Both the position numbers and the translations under genes were made by a program. Positions 41,645-50,889 of a stretch of 64,000 bases of DNA are shown piece after piece. The notes below the pieces were generated by a model, which worked only from the letters and a program-made list of their open reading frames with translations, was not told where the DNA came from and did no database searches. Numbering within the stretch: position 1 is the stretch's first letter; each line of letters starts with the position of its first letter. Source of the DNA: Breznakibacter sp047600785 (GTDB lineage: Bacteria > Bacteroidota > Bacteroidia > Bacteroidales > Marinilabiliaceae); assembly GCA_047600785.1 (NCBI GenBank), contig JASGKH010000002.1:2418001-2482000 (forward strand), read 5' to 3'.

Positions 41645-44593
41645 ATGAAGAAAATTGTCAAACCCATCCTTATCATACTGGCATCTGTCATTGCATTGGC
41701 CCTGATAGCCATCGGCATCGTGGTTTGGCTTGTATTTACGCCGCAGAAACTCACTCCCATCGTGCGTAAACAAGCCGTTAACTACCTAACCTGTAAAACC
41801 GACATCGGCGAAGTGGAACTGACGTTTTTCAGTACATTTCCAAGTTTTGGCCTCAAAGCAAACCACGTCTGTCTGATCAATCCCGTCAGCGGAGCACCAA
41901 ACGACACATTATTTTCGGCATCGAACGTGCTCGGAGTGGTTGACCTTGGTGCTTGGTGGAACAACGACCAGATTGTGCTGACGGAAGTAAAAGCGACCAA
42001 CGGCCAATTAAACCTCTTTACCGACAGCCTGGGGCATACCAACTACGATGTGATGGTGACCGACACCACAGAACAAACGACATCCGAAAACACCATGGCT
42101 GTCATCGACATCCGCCACGTAGAATTAAACAACCTATCCGTCGGCTATGTGGATCAATCCCTCAAATTTGCCACCCACATCCGTAACATGGACGCACAAC
42201 TGGAGGGAATATTGAGCGATAACAAGTTCAACGGACATCTCAACGTGGCTCAATCGGCCGTTTGGCTTGAATACGATTCCGAAAAATATTTGCAAAGCTC
42301 AGCCGTAAAACTGGACATACCCGTCGAAGTGGCCTTCTCCCCGCTACTGATCAAGCTAAACAACGCCCACGTGTCGGTAAACGACCTGGCCATGCAATTT
42401 AACGGAACGGTCGAAATCGATTCAACATTCAACAGCTACACGACCAACCTCGCTTACCAACTGGATGACTGGCGGCTGAAAGAAGCATTGTCGCTTACCC
42501 CGCCGTCGTACCTAAATTATCTGAACGGTATCGATGCCGATGGGAGCATCTCTTCAAGCGGCAAACTGACAGGTACATATAACGATACGCACTACCCGGT
42601 GATGGACATACTCCTATCCGTCAAAAACGGGAAACTGGCCTACGAAGGCTTACCGTTTCCATTGGATAAAATAAACGGCCGTGTGGCATTTTATTCCGAT
42701 ATGGCCACCGATTCCATTTCATATGTCCGGATCGATCAGTTCTCGGGACGTACCACCAACTCGTCATTCTCCGTCAAGGGCAACATCGACCAATTGTTCA
42801 GCGATATCCGCTGCCGGTTGGAAACAAACGCCAGTTTGCTTCTGGCCGAACTGAACCCGTTAATCCCCACGGAGATGAAAACAAAACTAGAGGGCCGTGC
42901 AACGGGAACCGTGAAAGCAGATTTCACGTTGGCACAGATCGATAAAATGCAGTTGGAAAAACTGAACCTATCAGGACAAATCTCGGTGTCGGACTTAACC
43001 GCCGTTTACGACAGCATCACGGTACGAACCAACCTATCCTCCCTCGAATTTGCGTTGCCCAATCCCAAGCCATCCGATCAAAAGGCCCGTTTCGCACTTG
43101 CAAAACTCAATGCCGACAACCTGGAAGCCTCAAAGACCAAAAGTTTCGATGCCAAATTGAAAAATGCACTCATCCGGATAGAAACCTCCGACATGCGCGA
43201 CACCACCATCCTTCCCCACATCCATGCAACGTTTGAGATGGAAGAGTTGACCGCAGGTATGGACACCCTGCAATTGAACGCCCAAAGTCCCAAAGGAATT
43301 TTTGGCGTCGCTCCACGACAGGGCCATCCCCTTGAACCCATCGTCGACATAAAATACCAAGGCGGAAGATTATTGGCCGCCATGGGAAAAGAAACCGTCA
43401 GCATCGAAAAACTAAGCCTTGACGCCAACGTGGAAAACCACTCCCAGGAAAAAGACGTTTTCCTGCAATGGCTGACCAAGGGCTTTATCAATTTGGACAA
43501 AGGGCAAGTCTGCCTGTCTTCATTTAAATATCCCTTTGAGATCCCATCCATAAAAATGGATTTTACCCCCGAAAACCTACATATCAAAGAGGGAACGGTG
43601 ACCATCGATAAATCCGACTTTTCGCTTACGGGAAATGTCAGCAATGTATTGTCGTATTTTCGGGGCGATTCGATATTAAAAAGCGATTTGACATTCTCGT
43701 CGCAACATATCGACATTGCACAACTCATGAACCTGACCAACGGGATCGGCAACGAGGATACAACCTCCTCGTCGACGGGCGGCCCTTATATGGTTCCCAA
43801 GAAAATGGACTTAACCCTGCACACCGACATCCAAAAAGCAACGTTGGGCATTGACACCATTTCCAAAGTACATGGAGATGTGAGGGTGATGGATGGCATA
43901 TTGGTACTCGATGACATTAAGTGTACCTCGCCGGCCACCAAAATGCAATTGACGGCCATGTACCGTTCCGAAAGAAAAAACCATCTGTTTCTGGGCATTG
44001 ACTATCACATGTTTGATGTGGATATTGAAAACCTGTTAAAAATGATTCCCGATATCGACACCATCATGCCGATGCTAAAATCATTCAAGGGAAAAGCAGA
44101 ATTCCATACAGTGACCGAAACTTACATGGATTCGTTATACAATTTAAAGAAATCGACCATACGGTCCAGTTCTTCGATAAAAGGCAACGATCTGGTACTG
44201 ATGGATGGCCAAACGTTCTCCGAAATTGCCAAAAGCCTCAACTTTAGAAAGAAAACCGTCAACAAAGTCGATACTTTATCGGCTGAATTTACCATTTTCA
44301 AAGATGAGATCGACATCTACCCCTTCCTTATAGTAATGGATAAATACAAGGCAATTGTGGCAGGCCGGCACAATCTGGACATGACCTACAAATACAAAAT
44401 ATCAGTGGTAGACTGCCCTTTACCCATAAAATTAGGCGTAGATATCACAGGCAATATCGATGATTTTAAGTACAAGGTCACACCTTGTGTATTGGACAAA
44501 TTATACCGTCCCATATCGCAAAATCTGGTACAAAAGCAGCAACTGGACTTACGAAAGATGATGTACGATGCATTGAAGAGAAAAAATAAATAG
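41645..44593 (+). CDS. AsmA-family large envelope protein
   Basis: A 982-residue protein with an N-terminal TM anchor (ILIILASVIALALIAIGIVV) and a long beta-repeat periplasmic part typical of AsmA-like proteins (YLTCKTDIGEVELTFFSTFP near the N-terminus; YKISVVDCPLPIKLGVDITG near the C-terminus). Related proteins bridge the inner and outer membranes and are thought to move phospholipids. The gene ends in the arm of a 20-bp hairpin that also encodes the end of the convergent Nudix gene. Confidence 0.82.
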   Translation: MKKIVKPILIILASVIALALIAIGIVVWLVFTPQKLTPIVRKQAVNYLTCKTDIGEVELTFFSTFPSFGLKANHVCLINPVSGAPNDTLFSASNVLGVVDLGAWWNNDQIVLTEVKATNGQLNLFTDSLGHTNYDVMVTDTTEQTTSENTMAVIDIRHVELNNLSVGYVDQSLKFATHIRNMDAQLEGILSDNKFNGHLNVAQSAVWLEYDSEKYLQSSAVKLDIPVEVAFSPLLIKLNNAHVSVNDLAMQFNGTVEIDSTFNSYTTNLAYQLDDWRLKEALSLTPPSYLNYLNGIDADGSISSSGKLTGTYNDTHYPVMDILLSVKNGKLAYEGLPFPLDKINGRVAFYSDMATDSISYVRIDQFSGRTTNSSFSVKGNIDQLFSDIRCRLETNASLLLAELNPLIPTEMKTKLEGRATGTVKADFTLAQIDKMQLEKLNLSGQISVSDLTAVYDSITVRTNLSSLEFALPNPKPSDQKARFALAKLNADNLEASKTKSFDAKLKNALIRIETSDMRDTTILPHIHATFEMEELTAGMDTLQLNAQSPKGIFGVAPRQGHPLEPIVDIKYQGGRLLAAMGKETVSIEKLSLDANVENHSQEKDVFLQWLTKGFINLDKGQVCLSSFKYPFEIPSIKMDFTPENLHIKEGTVTIDKSDFSLTGNVSNVLSYFRGDSILKSDLTFSSQHIDIAQLMNLTNGIGNEDTTSSSTGGPYMVPKKMDLTLHTDIQKATLGIDTISKVHGDVRVMDGILVLDDIKCTSPATKMQLTAMYRSERKNHLFLGIDYHMFDVDIENLLKMIPDIDTIMPMLKSFKGKAEFHTVTETYMDSLYNLKKSTIRSSSSIKGNDLVLMDGQTFSEIAKSLNFRKKTVNKVDTLSAEFTIFKDEIDIYPFLIVMDKYKAIVAGRHNLDMTYKYKISVVDCPLPIKLGVDITGNIDDFKYKVTPCVLDKLYRPISQNLVQKQQLDLRKMMYDALKRKNK

Positions 44594-44634
44594 ATACAAC
44601 AAGGGGCTTGATGATCAAGCCCCTTGTTGTATCT
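44592..44634. terminator. Bidirectional hairpin overlapping both convergent stop codons
   Basis: A perfect 20-bp inverted repeat (44592-44611 and 44615-44634, three-base loop TGA). It begins within the TAG stop of the AsmA gene and its other arm encodes the stop and last residues of the Nudix gene on the minus strand. It can terminate transcription in both directions. Confidence 0.85.
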
Positions 44635-45277
44635 GCCATTGTCCTGGCAAAAACCGGTTTTTCACAAACGGTTCAATCAACTCGACAAATTCACTCAAAA
44701 TCATGGCCGTAGCCCCCCACACACTCCGTCCGCCAATGCGGTAACTCGGTGCCACCAATTCGAAATCGTCTTTTTGGTAAAAAAAATCGGCCAGATTATC
44801 GGCACTGAAAAATTCATCCACAGGCACTTCCATCAATTGCTCCACCTCAAACGGGTCGGGATCGAATGCCGGTTGACCGTTATAAATACCCACAAAAGGG
44901 TAAACCATAAAGTTGCTGTGGGGAATATAGAGAGGGCTTAATTGGCCAATGCGCTCGACATTACCGGCAATGCCAGTTTCTTCGAATGTTTCGCGCAAAG
45001 CAGCATCCCATGCATTTTGATCAGATGGCTCCCATTTGCCGCCCGGGAAACTTACCTGTCCGCTGTGCGCCCCGTTGTACAACGGACGCTGGATTAACGG
45101 GATGTGCAAACGTCCTTCTTTAAAATAAAGCAATACCATGACACTGCTGTTGCGTGCTCCCACCGCACTGGTAACTGCACCATCGGGAAACCTGTGGGGA
45201 GGCGCCATGCGCATATGAGCCCTTAATCCGGGCAGTTCCCCTGTAAACGCATATTTCATCAGTTCCTTAAGTTCCAT
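44615..45277 (-). CDS. Nudix hydrolase, CoA-pyrophosphatase-like (NUDT7/YeaB type)
   Basis: A 220-residue protein with the CoA-pyrophosphatase pattern: HSGQVSFPGGKWEPSDQNAW followed by the Nudix core RETFEETGI. In this subfamily the enzyme splits CoA into phosphopantetheine and 3',5'-ADP. I chose ATG 45277; the frame is open for 42 codons further upstream, but those are AT-rich intergenic sequence. It is convergent with the AsmA gene and divergent from nifH. Confidence 0.82.
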   Translation of the reverse strand: MELKELMKYAFTGELPGLRAHMRMAPPHRFPDGAVTSAVGARNSSVMVLLYFKEGRLHIPLIQRPLYNGAHSGQVSFPGGKWEPSDQNAWDAALRETFEETGIAGNVERIGQLSPLYIPHSNFMVYPFVGIYNGQPAFDPDPFEVEQLMEVPVDEFFSADNLADFFYQKDDFELVAPSYRIGGRSVWGATAMILSEFVELIEPFVKNRFLPGQWQIQQGA

Positions 45278-45516
45278 CACCTTGCTTTTTCTGTCAATGT
45301 TTGAGGGGTTGTCCAAACATTGGGCCAACGCAAACAAAATAAAAAAAATCGACCTATCTACCAAAGAAACAACGTAATATTTAAGTTGTTTAAAGTTAGC
45401 CACAAAAAATACCGACCTACTTAAAAGTAGTTAAAGCAAATATCAGAAACAAAAGCAAAACATTAACAAACAAACGATTAACCAGCATTCATCAAATTTG
45501 TCATCCAAGTCTCTGT

Positions 45517-45536
45517 TTCCTACCAAAATGTAGGAA
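45517..45536. promoter_or_regulatory. Candidate enhancer dyad upstream of nifH
   Basis: TTCCTACCAAAATGTAGGAA: perfect 7-bp arms with a six-base spacer, centred about 120 bp before the sigma-54 -24 element. This is the distance at which sigma-54 activators usually bind. It does not match the proteobacterial NifA site TGT-N10-ACA. The remainder of 45278-45645 is AT-rich with no gene. Confidence 0.5.
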
Positions 45537-45645
45537 CGTAACAAGGGAAATTAGTCAGCAATATTTTTCACACAACACATAAACACCTACAAGACAAACA
45601 ATTAAAATCACATAACAAAACCCTTCCCGTTTGGAACTTCAACTA

Positions 45646-45660
45646 TGGCACGACTCATGC
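45646..45660 (+). promoter_or_regulatory. Sigma-54 promoter of the nif operon
   Basis: TGGCACGACTCATGC fits the -24/-12 consensus TGGCAC-N5-TTGC with one mismatch (ATGC for TTGC) and exact spacing of the invariant GG and GC. Transcription would start near 45672, giving a leader of about 37 bases before nifH. Expression would then need an ATP-driven activator, not encoded in this window. Confidence 0.82.
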
Positions 45661-45708
45661 CTAAAGGTTTATCGAATGGAAATTTATTAACCTAGATTTT
45701 ATTAAGCC

Positions 45709-46533
45709 ATGAGGAAAGTTGCTATCTACGGAAAAGGGGGTATCGGTAAATCAACCACTACCCAGAACACAGTAGCCGGCTTGGTGGAAGCCGGAAAAAA
45801 CGTAATGGTGGTGGGCTGTGATCCCAAGGCCGACTCGACCCGTTTGTTGCTGGGCGGTTTGGCACAAAAGACCGTACTTGACACCCTTCGTGAAGAAGGC
45901 GAGGACGTGGATTTGGACGATATCGTGAAACCAGGCTACGGCGGTGTACGCTGTGTGGAGTCAGGCGGCCCGGAACCAGGTGTGGGATGCGCCGGCAGGG
46001 GTATCATCACCTCCATTAACTTGCTTGAACAGCTGGGAGCCTGGGACGATAAGTTCAAAATTGATTATACTTTTTACGATGTATTGGGCGACGTGGTATG
46101 TGGCGGTTTTGCAATGCCCATCCGCGAAGGAAAAGCTGAAGAAATCTACATCGTGGTATCGGGCGAGATGATGGCCATGTATGCAGCCAATAACATCTGC
46201 AAAGGGATCCAGAAATATGCACAGGCCGGTGCCGTACGTTTGGGCGGTCTTATCTGCAACTCACGCAAAGTGGACAACGAACGCGAGATGATCGAAGAGC
46301 TGGCCCGCCAATTGGGTACACAAATGATCCATTTTGTGCCACGCGACAACATGGTGCAACGCGCCGAGATCAACCGCAAAACGGTAATCGAATACGAACC
46401 CACGCACAACCAGGCCGACGAGTACAGGAAACTGGCCGCCGCCATCGACAACAATAAAATGTTCGTAATCCCAAAACCGTTGGAAATTGACCAGTTGGAA
46501 AAACTGCTGATCGACTTTGGAATTGCCAACTAA
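45709..46533 (+). CDS. nifH: Nitrogenase iron protein (dinitrogenase reductase)
   Basis: A 274-residue protein, first gene of the nif cluster. It forms a homodimer that passes electrons from ferredoxin to NifDK, using ATP. Visible sites: P-loop YGKGGIGKSTT (7-17), GCDPKADSTR, and the two cysteines that hold the inter-subunit [4Fe-4S] cluster, Cys94 (GVGCAGRG) and Cys131 (VVCGGFAMP). Arg97 corresponds to the arginine that is ADP-ribosylated in some diazotrophs. Length is normal. The clostridial/archaeal-like partner genes place it with the group that carries nifI1-nifI2. A spacer of 139 bp with short repeats separates it from nifI1. Confidence 0.98.
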   Translation: MRKVAIYGKGGIGKSTTTQNTVAGLVEAGKNVMVVGCDPKADSTRLLLGGLAQKTVLDTLREEGEDVDLDDIVKPGYGGVRCVESGGPEPGVGCAGRGIITSINLLEQLGAWDDKFKIDYTFYDVLGDVVCGGFAMPIREGKAEEIYIVVSGEMMAMYAANNICKGIQKYAQAGAVRLGGLICNSRKVDNEREMIEELARQLGTQMIHFVPRDNMVQRAEINRKTVIEYEPTHNQADEYRKLAAAIDNNKMFVIPKPLEIDQLEKLLIDFGIAN

Positions 46534-46672
46534 GAAAGTACCTAAAGGGCAAAGTGCCTTAGTGCCTAAAGCAATCGTTGAAACAAACTCACCCTTAATC
46601 AAGCATTTATAATCACTGGCACTCAGGCATTTCTTTTCACCCACAACTACAAAACCTTAAAACAACTCAACC

Positions 46673-46999
46673 ATGTTAATGATAAAAGCAATCGTTCGTC
46701 CCGAAAAATCGACCGAAGTGATGAAAGCCCTCTTTGAGGCCGGCTACGTGGCCGTTACCAAAATGCCCGTCGTGGGCCGTGGCAAGCAGCGTGGTATCAA
46801 AATCGGCGATGTTACCTATGATGAGCTTCCCAAGGAAATGCTAATGATGGTGATCAAGGACGAAGACAAGGATTTTGCCGTAAGCACCATCATGGATGCC
46901 GCCCGCAGCAAACCGTCGGGCGCGTTCGGCGACGGAAAGATCTTCATCAGCCAGGTGGACGAAGCTTACACCATCAGTCGCGGTACCAAGGAACTCTAA
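46673..46999 (+). CDS. nifI1: Nitrogenase-associated PII protein NifI1
   Basis: A 108-residue PII-family protein (MLMIKAIVRPEKSTEVMKAL, T-loop region GRGKQRGIKIGDVTYDELPK, C-terminal DGKIFISQVDEAYTISRG). NifI1 pairs with NifI2. In methanogens and clostridia the NifI1-NifI2 complex binds and inhibits NifDK when fixed nitrogen is plentiful, relieved by 2-oxoglutarate and ATP. Position between nifH and nifD is the signature arrangement. There is no uridylylation tyrosine in the usual GlnB position. Confidence 0.95.
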   Translation: MLMIKAIVRPEKSTEVMKALFEAGYVAVTKMPVVGRGKQRGIKIGDVTYDELPKEMLMMVIKDEDKDFAVSTIMDAARSKPSGAFGDGKIFISQVDEAYTISRGTKEL

Positions 47000-47016
47000 C
47001 CCCAAAACCTACGATT

Positions 47017-47394
47017 ATGAAATGTGTAATGGCCATTATCCGAATCGACAAGATGAACCAGACCAAACGTGCACTGCGTGATGCCGGCATCTCATCGATG
47101 ACCGCCACCGGCAATGTGTTTGGCCGCGGCAAAGGCCTTTGGGAAGCCAAAGTGCTTGAAGGTGCCAAACAAAACCACCCTGAAGCGATAGCCTTGCTGG
47201 ACAAAGAACCACGCCTGCGCCCGCACCGGCTGATACAGGTCACCGTGCCCGACACACTGGTTCCTACCGTGGTGGATGCCATCATTGAGGCAAACCAGAC
47301 AGGAAACCCCGGCGACGGCAAGATATTCGTACTTCCTACCGCCGATGCCATACGCATCCGGACGGGTGAATCAGGCGATGCAGTACTCGATTAA
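47017..47394 (+). CDS. nifI2: Nitrogenase-associated PII protein NifI2
   Basis: A 125-residue PII-family protein (MKCVMAIIRIDKMNQTKRAL, FGRGKGLWEAKVLEGAKQNH, DGKIFVLPTADAIRIRTGE). Its longer T-loop region distinguishes NifI2 from NifI1. It starts 17 bp after nifI1 and ends 10 bp before nifD, so these three genes are tightly coupled. It would act with NifI1 in 2-oxoglutarate-controlled inhibition of the MoFe protein. Confidence 0.95.
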   Translation: MKCVMAIIRIDKMNQTKRALRDAGISSMTATGNVFGRGKGLWEAKVLEGAKQNHPEAIALLDKEPRLRPHRLIQVTVPDTLVPTVVDAIIEANQTGNPGDGKIFVLPTADAIRIRTGESGDAVLD

Positions 47395-47404
47395 ATGAAC
47401 GACA

Positions 47405-49036
47405 ATGGTGAAGAAAAAAGATTATTCAAACGGGATACCCGATCCGTCGTCTTTTATAGACGACATGCTGAGCAAGTATCCCAACAAAGTGGCCAAAAAA
47501 AGGGCCAAAGCAATCGTCATCAATAAACCGGGCGAAGATCAGGAAATACAAGCCAACGTACGAACCATTCCGGGCATTATCACCCAACGGGGATGTACTT
47601 ATGCCGGTTGCAAGGGGGTAGTCCTGGGACCTACCCGCGACATCATTAACCTGGTGCACGGCCCGATTGGCTGCAGCTTTTACGCATGGCTGACACGCCG
47701 TAACCAAACCGCCCCGACCGAAGGCGAAGAAAATTACATGACGTACGCCTTTTCGACCGACATGCAGGACCAAAACATCGTGTTTGGCGGCGAAGCAAAA
47801 CTGAAAGATGCCATCCGCGAAGCATACGACCATTTCAAACCAAAGGCTATCGGGATCTTCTCGACCTGCCCCGTCGGGTTGATCGGTGACGACGTACATT
47901 CTGTGGCGCGCGATATGAAAGCCGAACTGGGGATCAACATCTTTGGGTTCTCGTGCGAAGGTTACCGCGGCGTATCACAAAGTGCCGGCCACCACATTGC
48001 CAACAACGGCGTGTTTACCAACGTAGTCGGATTGAACGACCGTCCCCGCAAAGGCAAATACCAGATCAATCTTTTGGGCGAATACAACATTGGCGGCGAC
48101 GCGTTTGAACTGGAGCGTCTGTTCGAAGAAGCAGGTATTGAGCTTCTATCAACCTTCTCGGGCAACTCCACCATCAAAAGCATGGAATACTCACACACGG
48201 CCGACCTTAACCTGGTCATGTGCCACCGTTCCATCAACTACATAGCCGAAATGATGGAAGAGAAATACGGGATACCCTGGGTAAAGGTCAGCTTCATCGG
48301 GGCCGAAGGTTCCGCAAAAGCGTTGCGCAAAACGGCCGATTTCTTTAAAGATCCAGAACTGACAGCCAAAGTGGAGGCAATCATTGCCCGAGAAATGGCC
48401 AAAGTAGAAGCCGTCCGCTCTAAAGTGGCCGCCAAAACCAAGGGTAAACTGGCCATGATGTTTGTTGGCGGATCGCGCGCCCATCATTATCAGGACCTTT
48501 TCAGGGAACTGGACATGAAAGTGATCTCGGCAGGTTACGAATTTGCCCACCGCGACGACTACGAAGGCCGTCACGTCATTCCAAACATCAAAGTAGATGC
48601 CGACACCCGCAACATCGAAGAAATTGAGGTGGAAAAAGACATCGAACGTTACCGTGACGATTTGGCCAAGCGCAAAGCCGAGCTCATTGCCGAAGGCTAC
48701 ACTTTTAGCGACTACGCAGGGATGATGCCCGAAATGGAAGAAAACTCACTGGTCATCGACGACGTGTCGCACCACGAAACCGAAAAGCTTATTGAGCATT
48801 TCCGCCCTGACGTGCTTTGTGCCGGTATCAAAGAAAAATACGTGGTGCAAAAATCAGGCGTACCCCTCAAACAGCTTCACAGCTACGATTACGGCGGACC
48901 CTATGCCGGTTTTGAAGGTGCTGTCAATTTCTATATCGAAATGGAACGGATGCTTTGCACCAATATCTGGAAACTGGTCGACGCCCCCTGGAAAGACGAG
49001 CCTTCGATTGTGGGAAGCATGAGTATTAACGCTTAA
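47405..49036 (+). CDS. nifD: Nitrogenase molybdenum-iron protein alpha chain
   Basis: A 543-residue protein. P-cluster ligands: Cys64 (RGCTYAG), Cys90 (PIGCSF) and Cys155 (STCPVG). FeMo-cofactor ligands: Cys273 (VMCHRS) and His492 (LHSYDY). Cofactor-pocket residues Gln192 and His196 are in GVSQSAGHH, and Arg98 is present. An additional Cys69 (AGCKG) and about 50 extra residues around 380-435 (AHRDDYEGRHVIPNIKVDAD onward) are features of the Clostridium/Chlorobium/methanogen type rather than the Azotobacter type. The cofactor pocket and lack of an AnfG/VnfG gene indicate a molybdenum enzyme. Confidence 0.97.
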   Translation: MVKKKDYSNGIPDPSSFIDDMLSKYPNKVAKKRAKAIVINKPGEDQEIQANVRTIPGIITQRGCTYAGCKGVVLGPTRDIINLVHGPIGCSFYAWLTRRNQTAPTEGEENYMTYAFSTDMQDQNIVFGGEAKLKDAIREAYDHFKPKAIGIFSTCPVGLIGDDVHSVARDMKAELGINIFGFSCEGYRGVSQSAGHHIANNGVFTNVVGLNDRPRKGKYQINLLGEYNIGGDAFELERLFEEAGIELLSTFSGNSTIKSMEYSHTADLNLVMCHRSINYIAEMMEEKYGIPWVKVSFIGAEGSAKALRKTADFFKDPELTAKVEAIIAREMAKVEAVRSKVAAKTKGKLAMMFVGGSRAHHYQDLFRELDMKVISAGYEFAHRDDYEGRHVIPNIKVDADTRNIEEIEVEKDIERYRDDLAKRKAELIAEGYTFSDYAGMMPEMEENSLVIDDVSHHETEKLIEHFRPDVLCAGIKEKYVVQKSGVPLKQLHSYDYGGPYAGFEGAVNFYIEMERMLCTNIWKLVDAPWKDEPSIVGSMSINA

Positions 49037-49042
49037 TTATTT

Positions 49043-49047
49043 GGAGG
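49043..49047 (+). promoter_or_regulatory. Shine-Dalgarno of nifK, fixing its start
   Basis: GGAGG lies eight bases before ATG 49056. A TTG at 49041 in the same frame overlaps the site and is therefore not the start. Such a strong ribosome binding site is uncommon in this phylum. Confidence 0.7.
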
Positions 49048-49055
49048 ACAAAACC

Positions 49056-50438
49056 ATGTTACTTCGACATACAACAAAAAACGTAAAGGAAAGACAGGCG
49101 TTGACGGTCAACCCGGCCAAAACTTGCCAGCCCATCGGGGCCATGTATGCGGCCCTTGGCGTTCACGGTTGCTTGCCCCACAGCCACGGCTCGCAAGGCT
49201 GTTGCTCGTACCACCGCAGTATGCTGACCCGCCACTACAAAGAACCTGTAATGGCGGCCACCAGTTCGTTCACCGAAGGTTCATCGGTATTTGGCGGCCA
49301 AGCCAACCTGCTGGCAGCCATCAGCACCATTTTTTCGGTGTACGATCCAGACATCATTGCCGTGCACTCAACCTGCCTGAGCGAAACCATTGGCGACGAT
49401 CTGGGACAGATCACCAAAAAAGCGATGGACGAGGGGAAAGTTCCCGAAGGCAAATTCGTGGTACAAGCCGCCACCCCCAGTTATGTGGGTTCGCATGTCA
49501 CCGGTTTCTCATCCATGGTCGAATCATTTGTAAAAGCTTTTGCCGTCAACACCGGTGAGCTGAAAAGGCAGCTCAATATCCTGTCGGGCTGGGTTGAACC
49601 ATCGGACATGCGCGAAATCAAGCGTATTGTGGCCATGATGGGCATCAAATCGGTCCTGTTGCCCGACACATCCGATGTGCTCGACACGCCAATAACCGGA
49701 AAATTCGAAATGTATCCCAAGGGAGGTACCACTATTCCGCAAATGGTAAGCATGGGCGACAGCATGTTCACGCTTGGGCTGGGCGACTGGGCGTCGCGCA
49801 AGGCAGCCACCATGCTCGAGAACAACTGCAAGGTAAAATTCGACATTCTGGACCTGCCCATTGGCTTACGTGCCACAGACCGCTTTATCAGCGGGTTGAG
49901 CAAAGCAGGGTGCGTATCGGTTCCCGAACTGGTGAATACCGAGCGTGGCCGTTTGGTCGACATGATCACCGACATGCACCAATATCTGTACGGCAAACGC
50001 GTGGCATTGTGGGGCGATCCCGATCAGTTGATCCCCCTGGTGGAATTCCTTGTCGATCTGGACATGAAACCGGTCTACATCGTATCGGGGACACCCGGCA
50101 AAAAATTCGAAGGCCGTATGGCCGAAATACTTAAAGAACGGGTACCCGAAGCCAAATTCAAAAACGGAGCGCAAGCCGACATGTACCTGATGCACCAATG
50201 GATCAAGGAGAATCCGGTAGACCTGCTCATCGGCAACACTTACGGCAAGTACATTGCACGCGACGAGAACATTCCGCTGGTGCGCATGGGGTTCCCCATC
50301 ATCGACCGCGTCGGGCACAGTTACTTCCCCACGGTAGGTTACATGGGAGGTATCCGTATCCTTGAAAAGATGCTGGGCGCCATCATGGACAAAATTGATG
50401 CCTCCAGTCCTGAATATTCATTCGAATTGACGATGTAA
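49056..50438 (+). CDS. nifK: Nitrogenase molybdenum-iron protein beta chain
   Basis: A 460-residue protein from ATG 49056, 19 bp after nifD. P-cluster ligands Cys24 (KTCQPI), Cys49 (GSQGCC) and Cys107 (HSTCLSE) have the same spacing (25 and 58) as in the Azotobacter protein. The N-terminus is about 50 residues shorter than in proteobacterial NifK, like the clostridial form, which agrees with the extended NifD. Further signatures are ATPSYVGSHVTGF, GRLVDMITDMHQYLYGKR and IRILEKMLGAIMD. Cys50 next to Cys49 is an extra cysteine. Confidence 0.97.
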   Translation: MLLRHTTKNVKERQALTVNPAKTCQPIGAMYAALGVHGCLPHSHGSQGCCSYHRSMLTRHYKEPVMAATSSFTEGSSVFGGQANLLAAISTIFSVYDPDIIAVHSTCLSETIGDDLGQITKKAMDEGKVPEGKFVVQAATPSYVGSHVTGFSSMVESFVKAFAVNTGELKRQLNILSGWVEPSDMREIKRIVAMMGIKSVLLPDTSDVLDTPITGKFEMYPKGGTTIPQMVSMGDSMFTLGLGDWASRKAATMLENNCKVKFDILDLPIGLRATDRFISGLSKAGCVSVPELVNTERGRLVDMITDMHQYLYGKRVALWGDPDQLIPLVEFLVDLDMKPVYIVSGTPGKKFEGRMAEILKERVPEAKFKNGAQADMYLMHQWIKENPVDLLIGNTYGKYIARDENIPLVRMGFPIIDRVGHSYFPTVGYMGGIRILEKMLGAIMDKIDASSPEYSFELTM

Positions 50439-50448
50439 TGCTTTTTAA

Positions 50449-50474
50449 CCTCCAATCCAAACGGGAGTTGGAGG
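50449..50474 (+). terminator. Weak hairpin after nifK
   Basis: CCTCCAA (50449-50455) pairs with TTGGAGG (50468-50474), extended by a G:T pair, without a following T run. It may reduce read-through or protect the nifHDK part of the message from decay. Confidence 0.45.
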
Positions 50475-50889
50475 CTTATAAGAGATGAAGACCGAAGGAC
50501 AATCAGACCGATAGAACAGACCATGGAGAACGTTCTTCCCTATCTGCCATAGTCCAAACATCTTTCCATCTTTTTACACAAATTATTATTGGGTTCAGGA
50601 TTTACTCACACATGGACGTTTATAGTCGTTATCAGTCACCGTTTGCTCATTCAATCTTTTTGTCCAGTGTGATTTTAGGCGGCAGCGCATCCGGTCCGCG
50701 TCACATTAAGTCCCATTATTTTCCTCTTCAGACTCAAGGGATCTTTGTGTGGGACGGGCCGGTCGCTGCCAATGCCTGAATAAAAGTGCCTGAGTGCCTA
50801 AGTGCTAAAGAACCGAATCGACGGAAGTCGTCCGGTTCGCCAAGAAAAAACATGAGACCTTAAGCGTTGAACCCATAACTTCCTCAGCC
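50475..50889. repeat. nifK-nifE spacer with reiterated words and a hairpin
   Basis: The 451-bp gap between nifK and nifE holds no gene I can support. Near its end are AGTGCCTGAGTGCCTAAGTG (50785-50804) and a two-part hairpin (GAACCG 50810-50815 with CGGTTC 50833-50838, enclosing CGAC-GGAA-GTCG). No sigma-54 or TAnnTTTG promoter with good spacing was found, so nifE may depend on read-through. Confidence 0.5.

Noticed and set aside
50761..50889. A second sigma-54 promoter before nifE
   Set aside because: GTGGGACGGGCCGGTCGCTG looked similar, but the GG and GC elements do not have the required spacing.
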